A DNA stretch of 64,000 nt from Diplocarpon mali (lineage: Eukaryota; Ascomycota; Leotiomycetes; Helotiales; Drepanopezizaceae), in the NCBI GenBank assembly GCA_024741835.1, contig JAENRP010000157.1, forward strand, positions 5,838-69,837. The letters run 5' to 3'. This document shows positions 23,557-34,605 of the stretch, one piece after another. The position numbers and the translations under genes are program-made. The notes under the pieces were generated by a model. That model had not been told where the DNA came from, ran no database searches, and saw only the letters and a program-made list of their open reading frames with translations. How positions within the stretch are numbered: position 1 is the stretch's first letter; the number at the start of each line of letters is the position of its first letter.

Positions 23557-25599
23557 TCACCCTGCTGTCTCACCAAATGCTGCCTTGAGCCCCTCGAAAT
23601 GCTCTTGCTGTTCCAACGCCAATTTGCCATCGACGTCTCCGATGATCGTGAGGACTAGAGAGTAATTGTTGTATAGAAACCGTTCCCGTTTCCTTGAGTC
23701 TCCAATAAGCTTGCTTGTCTTGGTTAGGAATGCTTCGATCTCGCTGCGAAGTCTCGTTAAGCTGGCTGAAACTGGTTCGTCATCTCCTGCCTCGGTACTC
23801 ATGGACAGGATCCCTGCCACGAATTGGCCGAATCTCTGTGTCATGAAATGAGGCGCTGCCGATTGTTTAGCTTGCTCAGATGCAGAAGGCTTCCGAGTAG
23901 ATAATCCATTCGTGATCGTACGCACCGACTCGCAATGCTGATCCATGACAACCTGGAACCGCGGCCACAGCAGCATACTAGTGCCATTAATATAGCCATC
24001 GACTGCGGGGATCTTGCGACGCTGGAGTTCAAACGCGAAATGCTGATTCAAACGAACACAGAGTAGAAGACCAAGGCAGTCAAAGGTTTCGTGAATAAGA
24101 GATCTAGTGAGGTTCTGTCCAAGAGCAAAGGTTGGCTCGAAGATGTAATTGAAATGCCGCGAGATAGTTGCATATGATAGTGCAGGTGCGAAGAAAGTAG
24201 TGAGGAAAGAATACTCTGCGGAGGCGTTGTCGACAAGGGCAAGGTTGAAGTTTCGAAACGTGACCTCCATGTAATGGGTTGATCCTTCTTCCTCGGCAAG
24301 AAATGAGGAGAGTGCCGTCTGATTTGAAGTTCTCAACATGTCAATCCGGCGTCCTAGATTAAAAGCATCGTGCGGAGCAGTTGCTTTAGCACCAGATAGA
24401 ATGTTGGTCTTCCAGGTTCCATCATCTTGCCCAAGAACATCGTGCTTGTCAATCGTGTGAAGTTTGATCTTCTCAAGAGCCTTGAAGTATCGTGTAAATT
24501 GGTTCAAAAAGTACCAGCGCATTGTATTCATGTAAGCCTGACCGATCTGCTCGGCTAGCTGAGGATGATGTTTGTGCAAAAAGGCATATAGATCTTTGAA
24601 GCGGATGAAATGCTGTTGCTGTATAATCTGAGCATTGATGTTAGGTGACCGCAAAGCCTTGATTTGGGTTACCATGAAGTCCCGTATTCTTTCCAATGCC
24701 TGAAGAAACATCAGCGTATGCTAGGATATAGTTGGGGATGTCCGGACCTTATTAATCAAGTTTTCTAGTAATGGCTTTATATCATTGATACTCTTGATAT
24801 TTCGGTTTTCCTTGGATTTTTGGTCCATGGCTTTGAAACGCTTTTCAACCTCAGCCAGTGCTCTGACCCAGGCTTCATCAATCGCACCCTCAGCGATTTT
24901 CCTTACAACTGCCGGGGAAACGCTGATCTCTTCGACAATTGGGCCGAGACCTTTCTCCACGAATTTCCTGTTTTCCAATCTTACGCTTAGAGCAGTCGAT
25001 CTCGCTTGCAAAGTTTCAATCTCGGTCGATACTGCAGCAAGATCATTCTGAAAACTGCTCAGGTTTATTTCGACAGAGTTCAACACGTCGTCACACGCAC
25101 GGATTGATTGATGCAGATTCTCGAATTTGACTTTGTCCTGTTCAACTTCGAACATGATTAGCATCTTTATATTTGCTACCGAGGGTCCGGACCTACACTC
25201 TTCCGCGGTCTGGCTAGTAGATAACTCCTCATTGGAATAAGAGCTATGAGGTGAGGCTATTTCTCGCAGGCTCAAGCCTTCGAAGTCCAATTCGCTCTCG
25301 AACTCGTCCAAAACCACATCAACAGGATTATCCATCCGTGAAAGATAACTTTGTGGGCATTCAGCAGCTTCTGGGCCCAGCAGCGTTTCCAAGACAGATA
25401 AAGGATCTGTTGTCTCTGCGACTGTCACGGATTGCTTCAGACCGGATCCATTCGGTCTACGCGAGGACGATAATAACGAAGTCGTGGAGTCGTTGGAGTG
25501 TATGGAGAGCGAAGACGAGCGAGGACTGAATCCAGGTCTTTGAGTAGCAGAAGCTGGCCCAAGATGACTAGGCCGCCGTGATACCTGAGGGAACGACAT
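23557..25599 (-). CDS. COG3: Conserved oligomeric Golgi complex subunit 3 (Sec34 family)
   Basis: Exons on the minus strand: 25599..24748 and 24699..23557, 664 aa. COG3 belongs to the COG tethering complex, which captures retrograde vesicles at the Golgi. The Sec34-like N-terminal coiled-coil is seen as KFENLHQSIRACDDVLNSVE and LGPIVEEISVSPAVVRKIAE, and the following conserved segments as QIKALRSPNINAQIIQQQ and MRWYFLNQFTRYFKALEKIK. The intron (24700..24747, 48 nt; donor GTCCGG is weak, acceptor TTCAG) removes an in-frame TAG and joins NLINK to ALERIRDF. The start ATG at 25599 leaves a ~90-residue Ser-rich leader. The frame is open a further ~50 codons upstream without an ATG, so a first exon may be missing; the N-terminus is the least certain part. 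Confidence 0.88.
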
Positions 25600-26237
25600 G
25601 CTGGCTGGTAAAGGGGAGCCTGATTGAGAGGCCGCTAAGTTCTTCAAGCGACCCGGTCGAGCCACGTCAACCCTCAAAGCCTCCTCTAATTGGACTCTAC
25701 CCAACCTCGAATCACTTGTTGCCGTTACTGCAATATTGCCTAGAGGAAATGCTCAAACTTGTGCTGAGGGCATCGTCTTTGTCCTCCAGCAGCTCGCAGC
25801 TCTCAGATGAGTACGCTGTATCGTCGAGGTGAAGATACAAATCAGGCAAGTGGGTCCGCTCCGCTGTACAGTTTCTTTCTCGTGTCGTCGTCGTCGTCGT
25901 TGTGTTGGATGAAACTGCGACCAACGAGATGTCAGTGTCAGGAATACGATAGTATAGGAATATGCAATGCGGACGAGGCTACGACGGGTCGAATGCGGCT
26001 CCTGTACAATACTTGCCTCGCCTGATTGGCCGGCTAGTCGCAGGCCCACATAGTTTTCGCTTCTCAGTCCATCCCACCCCAACTACTGCACCCATATTCT
26101 TCTAATCCTACGAAGATCTTACAACCGCACACTACCACACACCTCCCGCTTACCACTTCATCTTCTCCTTGGTCATTCGCGCATCGCATCACGCACACAC
26201 GCCCATCTTCACATCCTTACTTCGAACTTCGGACAAG
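25600..26237. promoter_or_regulatory. Divergent promoter region of COG3 and eIF5A
   Basis: This ~640-bp region lies between the two start codons. It is pyrimidine-rich on the plus strand just upstream of eIF5A (ctcctt, catctt and cacacac tracts around 26,090-26,230), as often seen near highly transcribed fungal genes. Part of the COG3-proximal half may encode a missed 5' exon. Confidence 0.45.
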
Positions 26238-27025
26238 ATGGCGGACAACAATGATGCCCAGGTAAGTAGTAGACATAGCAGAGCAGGATTTTATACAGAA
26301 CACCCCGCACACAGGCCCCACCTTCGGCGCATCCAAATCCCACGACCTCGAGTCGCACATTGTGGGCGACGATGGCCATCTGCATCTGCATCTCGCGCAC
26401 TTGCGTTTACGTATGCTAGCTCAAAACTATGCTAATTAATGTTTTCATAGCATGAGCACACCTTCGACTCTGCCGATGCAGGTGCCTCTGCTACCTTTCC
26501 CATGCAATGCTCGGCTTTGAGGAAGAACGGCTTCGTCGTGATCAAGAACCGCCCTTGCAAGATCGTCGACATGTCCACTTCGAAGACTGGCAAGCACGGC
26601 CACGCCAAAGTCCATCTTGTCGCCATTGATATCTTCACCGGCAAGAAGCTCGAAGAACTATGCCCTTCCACCCACAATATGGATGTCCCCAACGTTTCCC
26701 GTAAGGAATACCAATTGGTAAGACCATGGACAACCTTTGGTTTTTGGATACTGCTAACTACATTTAGCTCGATGTCTCTGACGACGGTTTCCTCTCCTTG
26801 ATGGCCGATGATGGCGAGACCAAGGATGATGTCAAGGTTCCAGACGGAGAAATTGGGGACAAAATTGAGAAGCTTTTCACTACTGAGGAGAAGGACACCA
26901 GTAAGTCTTTCTTCAGCCTGGTGACTTTTGGTTACGAAAATTTTTAACGCCTAATAGACGTTATCGTTCTTACGGCTATGGGTGAGCAGGCTGCAATTGA
27001 AGCCAAGGAAGCCCCCCGCGGTTAG
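26238..27025 (+). CDS. TIF51: Translation factor eIF5A (hypusine-containing)
   Basis: Exons 26238..26261, 26451..26717, 26768..26900 and 26958..27025, 163 aa. eIF5A is a cytosolic factor that relieves ribosome stalling and aids elongation and termination. The hypusine loop [12 protein letters not shown] is intact, with K56 as the expected modified lysine, followed by the OB-fold region ([20 protein letters not shown]) and the C-terminus EAPRG. The first exon encodes only MADNNDAQ; its 189-nt intron is the longest in this gene, a common layout for strongly expressed fungal genes. Splice sites (GTAAGT/CATAG, GTAAGA/TTTAG, GTAAGT/AATAG) are near consensus and phases 0, 0, 1 agree. The symbol follows the yeast name. 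Confidence 0.97.
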
Positions 27026-27600
27026 ATTTCTTGAAGCCAGACTTCGATATCGACCTTGTTGCCAGCAGTGGCATACCATTCTCGTCTGCAGGCCCATCTG
27101 CTTTGGGGTGCTCAATCATGAAATACTCTTGAGGCTTGGAACTTGCAGTCTAATGGTCGTTGCGTAGGAGGTTATCTGGACATATGACATCACTGGTTAA
27201 ATCTTCCCGGGGCTTTGCAAAATATCATATTCCTTTTGTCGTGAACAGTGCTACTTGATACATTTGGCCGGCGTAGTCGAAAAGTGGACATCTGGGATGT
27301 GGCGATGACATCCGTAGAAATCAATGTTTTCTGACGTGCACCCTCGTCTGGCTGCTTGCCCTGTAACATGTTCGAACGCAGTGAAGAATTGCGAATTATA
27401 TCGAGAAGTGTATATATACACCGTCATTATAAATTGTGATTTGATCCAGCTCGGCTCGACTTCGATGCATTTTACCGACATTTATTTGTATTCTGCCATC
27501 ATTCATTGAAAGTTCAGCTCTGACAGACCGCTTCTTTCAACTTCAAGCCTCCAGTTCTCCAACTGAACTTCCAATTGGAAAACACACTGTAACAGTTTTC
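27026..27600. other. Convergent intergenic region (3' ends of eIF5A and RRN7)
   Basis: 3'-UTR sequence of the two converging genes. Short frames on either strand are not supported. Confidence 0.5.
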
Positions 27601-29335
27601 TTAAAGATATTCCAGCCCTCGAGGCTTTCCTGCGTCAGCAACACTTGCGTCAGGAATTAAAACGACTTACCTGCTAAGTCGAAAAAGGCTTTCGCTTGTT
27701 TAGGAAGCTCCTCCTCCGTCCGGTATCGTTTATAAAGCTCGCCAGCCCGTCGAAACTGTTCGGAATCTTCATCTTCGCTAATTGGTTGTGGATTTTGCCA
27801 CAGCAGACTTCTTTGTACGTTCTTGAGACTGGCTAATCGTCGTTCGCTTTCTATGTCCTCCCGAGCAGTCTCTCTGGGGACGTCATCGAGTGGGAATAGC
27901 TGCAGAATTTGCTCGGAAACTGCTGACTCTTAAGAAACTTATCATCCGCTAAATATTTTTAGACTCACTCTTCGGATTTCGGTCATCGATCCAGGTGTTC
28001 TGGTACCAGTCCATATAGTCATCCAACTTATCAGCGTTCATATTCCAGACGTCAGAGTCTTGAGCCCTGATCTCCTCGCCTTTTACAAAACCCTCTGGCG
28101 ACTCGCTAGTAGTAGCCTTCATCCATTTCCCCCAGTCAATCTTCACTGCTGTCGGATCAGAATAGCTTTCAGGGACCCGAAGAATGTCATCAAATGGGTG
28201 TGCCAGCTTCGTCGCTATCACGATCAAGCTTACAAGCTGTATCTCTGGATATGCATTGACTCTGTGAATTTTCCTTTTCTGCACAGGGTAGGAGAAATCT
28301 ATCTCAAGCATATTTGCCAAGCGTCGAACTGCAGGGTATATTTCAACTATAGAAATAAGCCACTTCTCTCAAAACGAATACAGAAGCCGACCTGGAAGAC
28401 AGAGATCTCTCATGTATCTGTATGTAATCAAAGGAGTGTTCAAAGTCGGAAATTCCATCTCGAACTCGACGTTGTAAAACTCGATCAGTTTTAATACAGT
28501 CCTATATAGAGCTACCCCGTTGAGTGGCGCCCTGACCTCCAGAGCAGAATGAAAGTGTGCAGGTAACTTAGACTTCATCTCCCATGGGACGTCCTTGATC
28601 TGTCGTAAGGTAAGTAAGGAGAAATTTTCGGAATAGACGGGCTGCTTACGGCTCGAGAATATATTATTTTGTCGTAAGCTGCCCACCTGTACAGATCCCC
28701 TAGACTGACGGGTAGCTTAAGAAGGAGCATACTCAAGTAACAAATGCCAAGCGTTTCGATCAACCTAGGAAGCTTTTCCTCCAACACAGCGCTCTTTTGG
28801 TTTCTTTTCGAGCCTCTGCCACCAATATCAGTGTTTTCTGCCTCACTTGCAGAACTGAACATCATTGTTCCAGTACCCGATCCATAGCTGTTTTTTTCGT
28901 CCCTAGAGAAATGGAGTGCTCTGATTCTTAATTCCCAAAGATCCTTGACAATAACCCGCAGCTCGTCTGGTATCCCTAGAGTAGTAACCAACCAATGACA
29001 TTGTTTCCACAAGATCAGTTGGTAGCAATGCAAATACAGCTCTTTGGCTTCATTTCCACTGAAAACTGTCTCCACACGTTCTTTCTCTTCTTTTCTCTTG
29101 CGAGACTTCTTGCCTTGGGCATTCCAGTCGTCCTCATCTTGCTGAGTTTGTGTGAATCCCTAATAGTTTAGGACACGTAGTAGAGCGTTGAAATCTTGAG
29201 ACTACTTACTTCCTGTTCGTGCCCTCTCTGACAGAATTTCTTCCCGTCTTCGATATAGAATTTCCGAGCACGGCATCCCTCCTCTGTACAGCTCTCATCT
29301 CGCCGGAAACGCTGAAAGTAAATATGTTGAGACAT
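27601..29335 (-). CDS. RRN7: RNA polymerase I core factor subunit Rrn7 (TAF1B family)
   Basis: Six exons on the minus strand: 29335..29210, 29159..28650, 28599..28392, 28346..27969, 27928..27671 and 27629..27601, 502 aa. Rrn7/TAF1B is the TFIIB-like subunit of the nucleolar core factor that recruits RNA polymerase I to rDNA promoters. The N-terminal zinc ribbon is visible: C16, C21, C35 and H39 (CTEEGC...FCQRGHEQE). Cyclin-fold regions follow (LYLHCYQLILWKQCHWL, LEEKLPRLIETLGICYLSML, then LVSLIVIATKLAHPFDD). Phases are 0, 0, 1, 1, 1. The fourth intron is only 40 nt and the third has a GTCGGC donor, so those two junctions are less certain; all neighbours maintain homology. The start is MSQHIYFQRF; an in-frame upstream extension lacks zinc-ribbon similarity. 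It shares its promoter with ubiquitin-eL40. Confidence 0.88.
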
Positions 29336-29583
29336 TTTTATCGCGCAGCACTTATGATTTCCCAAACCAGGCCAATACAGATTCTGAGGTTTGTATGATG
29401 TGACACAACTCATAGGAATTAAGCAGTGGGCATCTATGCTACATGGTTTATCACGTGTACCAAACATGTGACTTTGGAGCTAGTGCCGCTTCTTTTCGCA
29501 CATTTCTCAACGCACGAAATATCGTGCTTCGAAGGACAATTTCTGAACCCCGCGACCGCAACGACAACGACGACGTAGCCAAG
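29336..29583. promoter_or_regulatory. Shared divergent promoter of RRN7 and ubiquitin-eL40
   Basis: Only ~250 bp separate the RRN7 start codon from the first base of the ubiquitin-eL40 start codon, and this includes both 5' UTRs. One gene makes a Pol I initiation factor and the other a ribosomal protein, so co-regulation is plausible. No individual site is assigned. Confidence 0.55.
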
Positions 29584-30299
29584 AGTATGTCACAACTGTT
29601 TCAATCGAATATCTGCTCCTCGCTGTAGAACACATGCTAACTTCCATTCGCTTCTAGTGCAGATCTTCGTCAAAACCCGTACGATTTCCCATCTAGCTTC
29701 GTATTTCAACTTGTCACTTCCAAAATCCTGCACGCCACTTCTTAAGGAACAAGAACTGATATTCTTGCAGTCACGGGGAAGACTATCACTCTCGAAGTTG
29801 AGAGCAGTGATACAATTGATAATGTGAAGTCCAAGATTCAAGACAAGGAAGGAATCCCACCCGACCAGCAGCGCTTGATCTTCGCCGGAAAGCAACTTGA
29901 GGATGGCCGCACCCTGTCAGACTACAACATCCAGAAGGTACACATAACCCACATCTGAGGCGGCAGAGTGGGCATGATTTCCTAGCAAGAAAGATTCGAG
30001 GCGGCAAGGGTTCAAATGTACACAAACAGGTGGCTGACTGGCTGAATCACAGGAGTCCACTCTTCATCTCGTTCTCCGTCTCCGTGGTGGTATCATCGAG
30101 CCATCTCTCAAGGCCCTTGCTTCCAAGTTCAACTGCGACAAGATGATCTGCCGAAAGTGCTATGTGAGTAATTATTCGATTCCTAGACCGATAACCAAAC
30201 TGATATCGATAGGCCCGTCTCCCTCCTCGTGCGACCAACTGTAGAAAGAAGAAGTGTGGACACACCAACCAACTCCGCCCAAAGAAGAAGCTAAAGTAA
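29584..30299 (+). CDS. UBI1: Ubiquitin-60S ribosomal protein eL40 fusion
   Basis: Exons 29584 (one base), 29658..29678, 29771..29937, 30053..30163 and 30213..30299, 128 aa. Residues 1-76 are ubiquitin ending LRLRGG; residues 77-128 are eL40 with its zinc-binding cysteines ([22 protein letters not shown]). The precursor is cleaved after Gly76 to release ubiquitin and a 60S subunit protein. The start codon is split: A at 29584, then a 73-nt intron (GTATGT to TTCTAG), then TG at 29658. Without splicing, the ubiquitin frame begins with GTG rather than ATG. All other junctions are near-consensus and restore the invariant ubiquitin sequence exactly (for example K-T|L-T-G-K and IQK|EST). Symbol after the yeast UBI1/UBI2 genes. 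Confidence 0.96.
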
Positions 30300-31024
30300 A
30301 TGGTTCGCTATTCGACGATTGTAGGCTCTGGAGATATTGGAGGGTGGCCAAAGGTCCAGCTTTTTGCAAGCTTGCTTGTATGATCTCAATAGTATGAGCA
30401 CGAAATACGACGGAGAATCAACCGGAAACATTTGGAATACAATTATGTGACATTGTAAGGGAGTATGGGTTCAAGAAAATCACATAACTCGACAGCTGCA
30501 TGCTCCATGAGGTTATTTCGTAATCCACATAATAGCATTGATTCGAAATTGGATCTCGAGCATGAAGAGTGAGAAATGCCGGTCCATTTTTTCATGATTA
30601 TGGGAATAGCATCTGGGGATGACCGTATTTTATGTAGATCTGGCTCGACTAAGCTGCAAGGCAAGCCAATTGTTAAGTTCTTGCGCAAACAGACACCCGT
30701 GGCAGATCCGTTGCGAGCCGCATACTAGCAATTATGGGTTATGATATATAAAAATATATGTTTCCTTGTAGAGATTTGCGTTCTTACCTTTGGCTTGCAG
30801 CATGGTGGGGTCGTTCGGCTCTGACAGGGATAGAAATGCAGGGGCAATGTACACCAACCCACATCTATTGGGCCACTCTAGCGCAACATTCATGTATAGC
30901 TGTCCACGAGTTGAAAACCACAAGCAGATATCGCAATCATCCAACAGTCGAAGATAGGGAAATTCTTTCCGTTTCATCGGGTAATTTATTGCTCTCTTAC
31001 TCCTGAACTCGATAGTTAGATACG
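30300..31024. other. Intergenic
   Basis: 3' flank of ubiquitin-eL40 and promoter side of the YIP1-family gene. No gene or repeat is recognised. Confidence 0.5.
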
Positions 31025-32017
31025 ATGTCAGGAGCTGGTTATGATGTGGTAGTTGACGTTGATGAAGAGGGAGATGTGAGCTCGCCCTTGTCTCCTGAAC
31101 CGCTCTGCGCTGCTAACCTGTACTTCAGTTGGGCCACACTGATCTTCAAGAAGATCTTGAATTTCACTCTTCAAACTTCAACACCGATACCGCAAACTCG
31201 AGAAAGCTAACTGGCTCTGCTCCTGGCCTTCCGGCACCTGCGACTGCATCTGGGAGCGGCTCCTCGAAACGTTTCCTATGGACCTTGTCCTTCTATGCGC
31301 AATTCTTCGACGTTGATACCAGCTCCGTTCTCGCGAGATGCTGGGCTGCGCTATACCCGCGAGCCAACTTCCTCGATGTGCTGGAGGGCAACCCTGATCT
31401 GTATGGACCAATCTGGATTGCCACGACAGTAGTCTTCATTCTGTTCTTGGGAGGCACTATCAGCAAATATTTGGCAGAAAAAGGCAGTGATCATTTTGTT
31501 TATGACTTCAGGCTTCTTAGCGGTACGTCATTTTCTGCTTGAATGAAACAGCTATGGCTAACATATCCAAGGCGCCGCTGGATTAATTTATGGATACACC
31601 CTCTTTATTCCAATCGCGCTTTTTCTAGCTCTCAAATACTTCGGCAGCGAGTCTGCTAATCTCTTGGAGTGCTGGGCTTTGTACGGCTACTCGAATCTTA
31701 TCTGGATTCCTGTTGCCCTCATCTCGTGGTCACCTATCACCATCTTGAACTGGGTCTTTGTGGGTGTTGGGTTCGGCGTCAGCGTAGCTTTCCTGCTACG
31801 GAACTTGTACCCCGTCTTGAGCGCCACGGACAAGCAAACTAGCAAAGTCTTGTTGATTTTGGTGGTCTGCCTGCATGCTGGTTTGGCTATTGCCATCAAA
31901 GTTTTATTCTTCGCGCACGGCAGTCCAATCGCGAATGTCCCCGAAAAGCCAACACCTACCCCAACCCCAACTCCAACCCCAACGCCAGCGCCAGCGCCAG
32001 CGAGTTTCATGTTTTGA
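31025..32017 (+). CDS. YIP1-domain (YIPF1/2-type) Golgi membrane protein
   Basis: Exons 31025..31075, 31129..31522 and 31572..32017, 296 aa. YIP1-family proteins are five-pass membrane proteins of the ER-Golgi system that interact with Rab GTPases. The N-terminal ~110 residues are polar and cytosolic; the Yip1 region starts around FLWTLSFYAQFFDVDT and DLYGPIWIATTVVFILFLGG. I count five hydrophobic segments, including YGYTLFIPIALFLALKYFG, LYGYSNLIWIPVALISW, GVGFGVSVAFLLRNLY and LLILVVCLHAGLAIAIKVLF. Introns of 53 and 49 nt have good branch sites (GCTAAC in the first). The C-terminus ends in a Pro-Thr/Pro-Ala dipeptide run after the last membrane segment, encoded by a near-perfect hexamer repeat. 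Closest functional class is YIPF1/YIPF2/Yip5; the exact orthologue is not certain. Confidence 0.9.
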
Positions 32018-32236
32018 CAGGTCACATACTGTTGGGTGGATGTGTGGTAGAATTTGACAAAGCTACATCATTGCAAATGATGCTTTTAAGACAAATATTT
32101 TATAGGTACCTCCATAACAGCAACCATCAAGCCCGTACTTTCGCAGTGGTTATTGCGTTCCAGGGAAAGGAATTGTTGCAGAGTAATTAAATTTGGCAGG
32201 TCTGATTTCTCCGCAATCACTCTCACCTGTATGTAG

Positions 32237-32814
32237 CTATCTGCCCCCCTCCTTGACACCTCCATTCTTGTCCCAATCTAGCCAACTTCCTTCGTACTCT
32301 GCGACTTTGACCCACCCAGCCTGCCTTGCGAAGGCTGCCGCGGCCTTACTCCTCACTCCCGCCTTGCAGAAAAAGACCACCTCCTGGTTCTTACTCGGCC
32401 TCTCGAATCCAAACCTGTCCTCAAATTCCTCTGCTGAGATGAAAAAAGAGTCAGGCTTCGAAGAGATCGGTATGTTGAGGGATCCGGGAATTGTTCCAGA
32501 GTCTCGTAATTCTGCGGGCTCTCGAGTGTCGATGAGGACCCGGTTTGGGTCTGACTTCTCTACGAGTGCTTTTACCTGCCCAGTGTTAGAAATTTGGAGA
32601 GTGAAGAGAAATGATAGCTGCTGCGTACATCCTTATAGGTGTATTTTATGCTAGGTGCTGACTGGGAGTAAAATCTCGAATGTGCGCGCTGTGCAACAGA
32701 AGCTGCAGACTGAATAGAGGGACTTGGTGAGATTCTAAATTGCCGAGAGGCTCGTGGAATCGTGGACCGTATATTTCGAAGAAAAACGGACGACAGCGCA
32801 CGTAAATAGCTCAT
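32237..32814 (-). CDS. Rhodanese-domain thiosulfate sulfurtransferase, probably mitochondrial
   Basis: Exons on the minus strand: 32814..32629 and 32575..32237, 174 aa. Single rhodanese domains transfer sulfane sulfur from thiosulfate to acceptors such as glutathione or cyanide. The N-terminal ~60 residues are Arg/Ser-rich with no acids (MSYLRALSSVFLRNIRSTIP), a good mitochondrial targeting sequence. The domain contains VLIDTREPAELRDSGTIPGS and the active-site loop VVFFCKAGVRS with catalytic C132, then the C-terminal YEGSWLDWD segment. The 53-nt intron (GTACGC to GGGCAG) sits between presequence and domain, phase 0. It resembles yeast Rdl2/Aim42-type proteins. It converges on the YIP1 gene (219 bp between stops). 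Confidence 0.92.
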
Positions 32815-33239
32815 GTTCTTAGTTGACTGCGGTCTTGAGCTTTTGACTGATAGTGGGAGTAGTAAACATGCTCCGTCGTCTAAGACGCGCTCATCAAGCT
32901 ACCCCGGATTTCGAACCCTTGTCAGCCGGTCGCCATTCTGGGCAAACGAAGCGCGACATTGATTAATTCGACAACATTCTCACTTAATTAATGTGTAGTG
33001 TGTACAGAATGATGCAATGTTCAGATTGCCGTGTAGTGTGCTAAACTTCTATCTAATTTGAACCTTAGGATGCGATGTGAAAGACAAAAAGGTCTATACC
33101 CTTTAGTATACTCCGAAGGGGCTAAGCTCGCTACTTCAGAAAACATTAACGCGCCCGCTCGCGTCTACACCTCACATGAGAGGCAGGCGAAGATAAAGTA
33201 ACAATTGATTCTTCATCGACAGTTACTGCAGCAGTGACT
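32815..33239. promoter_or_regulatory. Divergent promoter region (rhodanese / ASK1)
   Basis: This 425-bp region lies between two start codons on opposite strands. No defined motif is claimed. Confidence 0.4.
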
Positions 33240-34605
33240 ATGTCTCGCCCGCTCTCTCTATCTCGCCCCCTCTCGCTCACCGAAGAGCTTGAGAAACTGG
33301 AGCAGTCAATCACTCTTACTCTCCAGGGTTTGTCTCGCCATTCCATCCGTCTGCTTCCCCGGGCTGACGAGGCTAGAAATCGACCACAACTTCAGTCGCG
33401 CGCACCGGATTGTTACTGCGAGCATTTTGCCTATTGTGGAACAGTATGCGGAGCATTCCACCGCAGTCTGGGAAGGCTCTAAGGTCGGTTGCGCTCATGG
33501 ATTTGATTCCAGGAACATCGTCACAGACACTGATAACAGGGTAGTTTTGGAAGCAATTCTTCGAAGCAAGCGCAAATGTTTCTCTGTCGGGAGTAGAGGA
33601 ACGAGATGAGGAGGAGGATGCTTCCTACGCTCATTCGCACGAGGACGCCAGCATGTACGCAATGTCTGCATCCGCGCAGGGAGACGATACAGCTCGCTAC
33701 CTTGGCTACGGCCCAGAGCACGATCCTTACGACCAGAACGATGAATCTCTCCTCGAAAATGCGGATATTAGTGGAAGTACCCCTCGCGCGCCCGACCCTC
33801 AGAAGTCATCCTCGGGCAAGCCCGCGTTTGCAGAGTACTCCTCGCCTTACGAGGAACTGAAACAGGAAATGAGGGGGGAAACAAAGAAGCCGGCACATGG
33901 ACATGATTTGAACGTCTTGCCTACGACACCAGGTCAGCAGCCTAGGATTCCAGACATGTCAATGACTCCAACGTTATCTTCCTTCGACCCCCGATCCAAT
34001 ACAACTAGACAGGGCGCAGACCCGCTGCTGCACAGAGTGCTGGACAAAAATTACCGAATACAAGCAACTCCTCACTCTACTCGTAAGGAGCAAAAAACTC
34101 CTGCAGATAAGCCTTCCTGGCGGGATACAACCTCACCCATGTCATCGCCACCTGCGGCAGCGCCACAACTCCGTGCAGAGATTTTCAGTTCGCCTATCAG
34201 GAAGCAATACAACAGATCAAACGCTCCTAGAACGCCCGGAGTAAGTATTCAGACGCCCGCCAAAGGGAAAAGTAAGGAATTGTTTGCCAAGCCTTCAATG
34301 AAAGATGAGATCACCTGGGAGAGTGATAGTGATGAGGATGCGGAGGGCGTCTATAGGGAGCTTGGCATGAGCCCGCCTAAAACTATACAATTCTCGTTGC
34401 CCCAATCAAGACTTCTCCAAACTCCAGGTATTTATCCAGGTCAGAGATGATGGTCTTATGACTGACGATTCTAGCACGAGAGGCCAGCAAGAGGATTGTC
34501 GAGGACCTACTCACCACCGCTGGAGCTGGACTCGACGACACAGACGGGCTTGAGGAAAGTCCTAGCATGGTGGCTATGAGGGACGATTTGGATTATAGTT
34601 TCTAG
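33240..34605 (+). CDS. ASK1: DASH/Dam1 kinetochore complex subunit Ask1
   Basis: Exons 33240..33327, 33377..33483, 33545..34427 and 34475..34605, 402 aa. Ask1 is part of the fungal DASH ring that couples kinetochores to spindle microtubules. The conserved N-terminal helix pair is assembled across two introns: LTEELEKLEQSITLTLQ, then EIDHNFSRAHRIVTASILP and VEQYAEHSTAVWEGSKFWKQ, FFEASANVSLSG. The rest is Ser/Thr/Pro-rich and probably phosphoregulated, with many SP/TP sites as in yeast Ask1 (a Cdk substrate). The end is REASKRIVEDLLTTAGAGLD and a short acidic tail. Introns are 49, 61 and 47 nt, phases 1, 0, 1, with CTGAC/CTGAT branch sites. The second acceptor is GGGTAG, chosen over the nearby CAG to keep TTT TGG in frame. 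Confidence 0.93.

Noticed and set aside
25600..25924. Separate small gene upstream of COG3
   Set aside because: The frames lack a convincing start, domain or end; more likely the COG3 leader or a missed first exon.
32870..32960. tRNA-like ggttcgaaatc box on the minus strand
   Set aside because: No matching T-stem, no A box and no acceptor stem at a workable distance. No tRNA or 5S rRNA was found elsewhere by eye.
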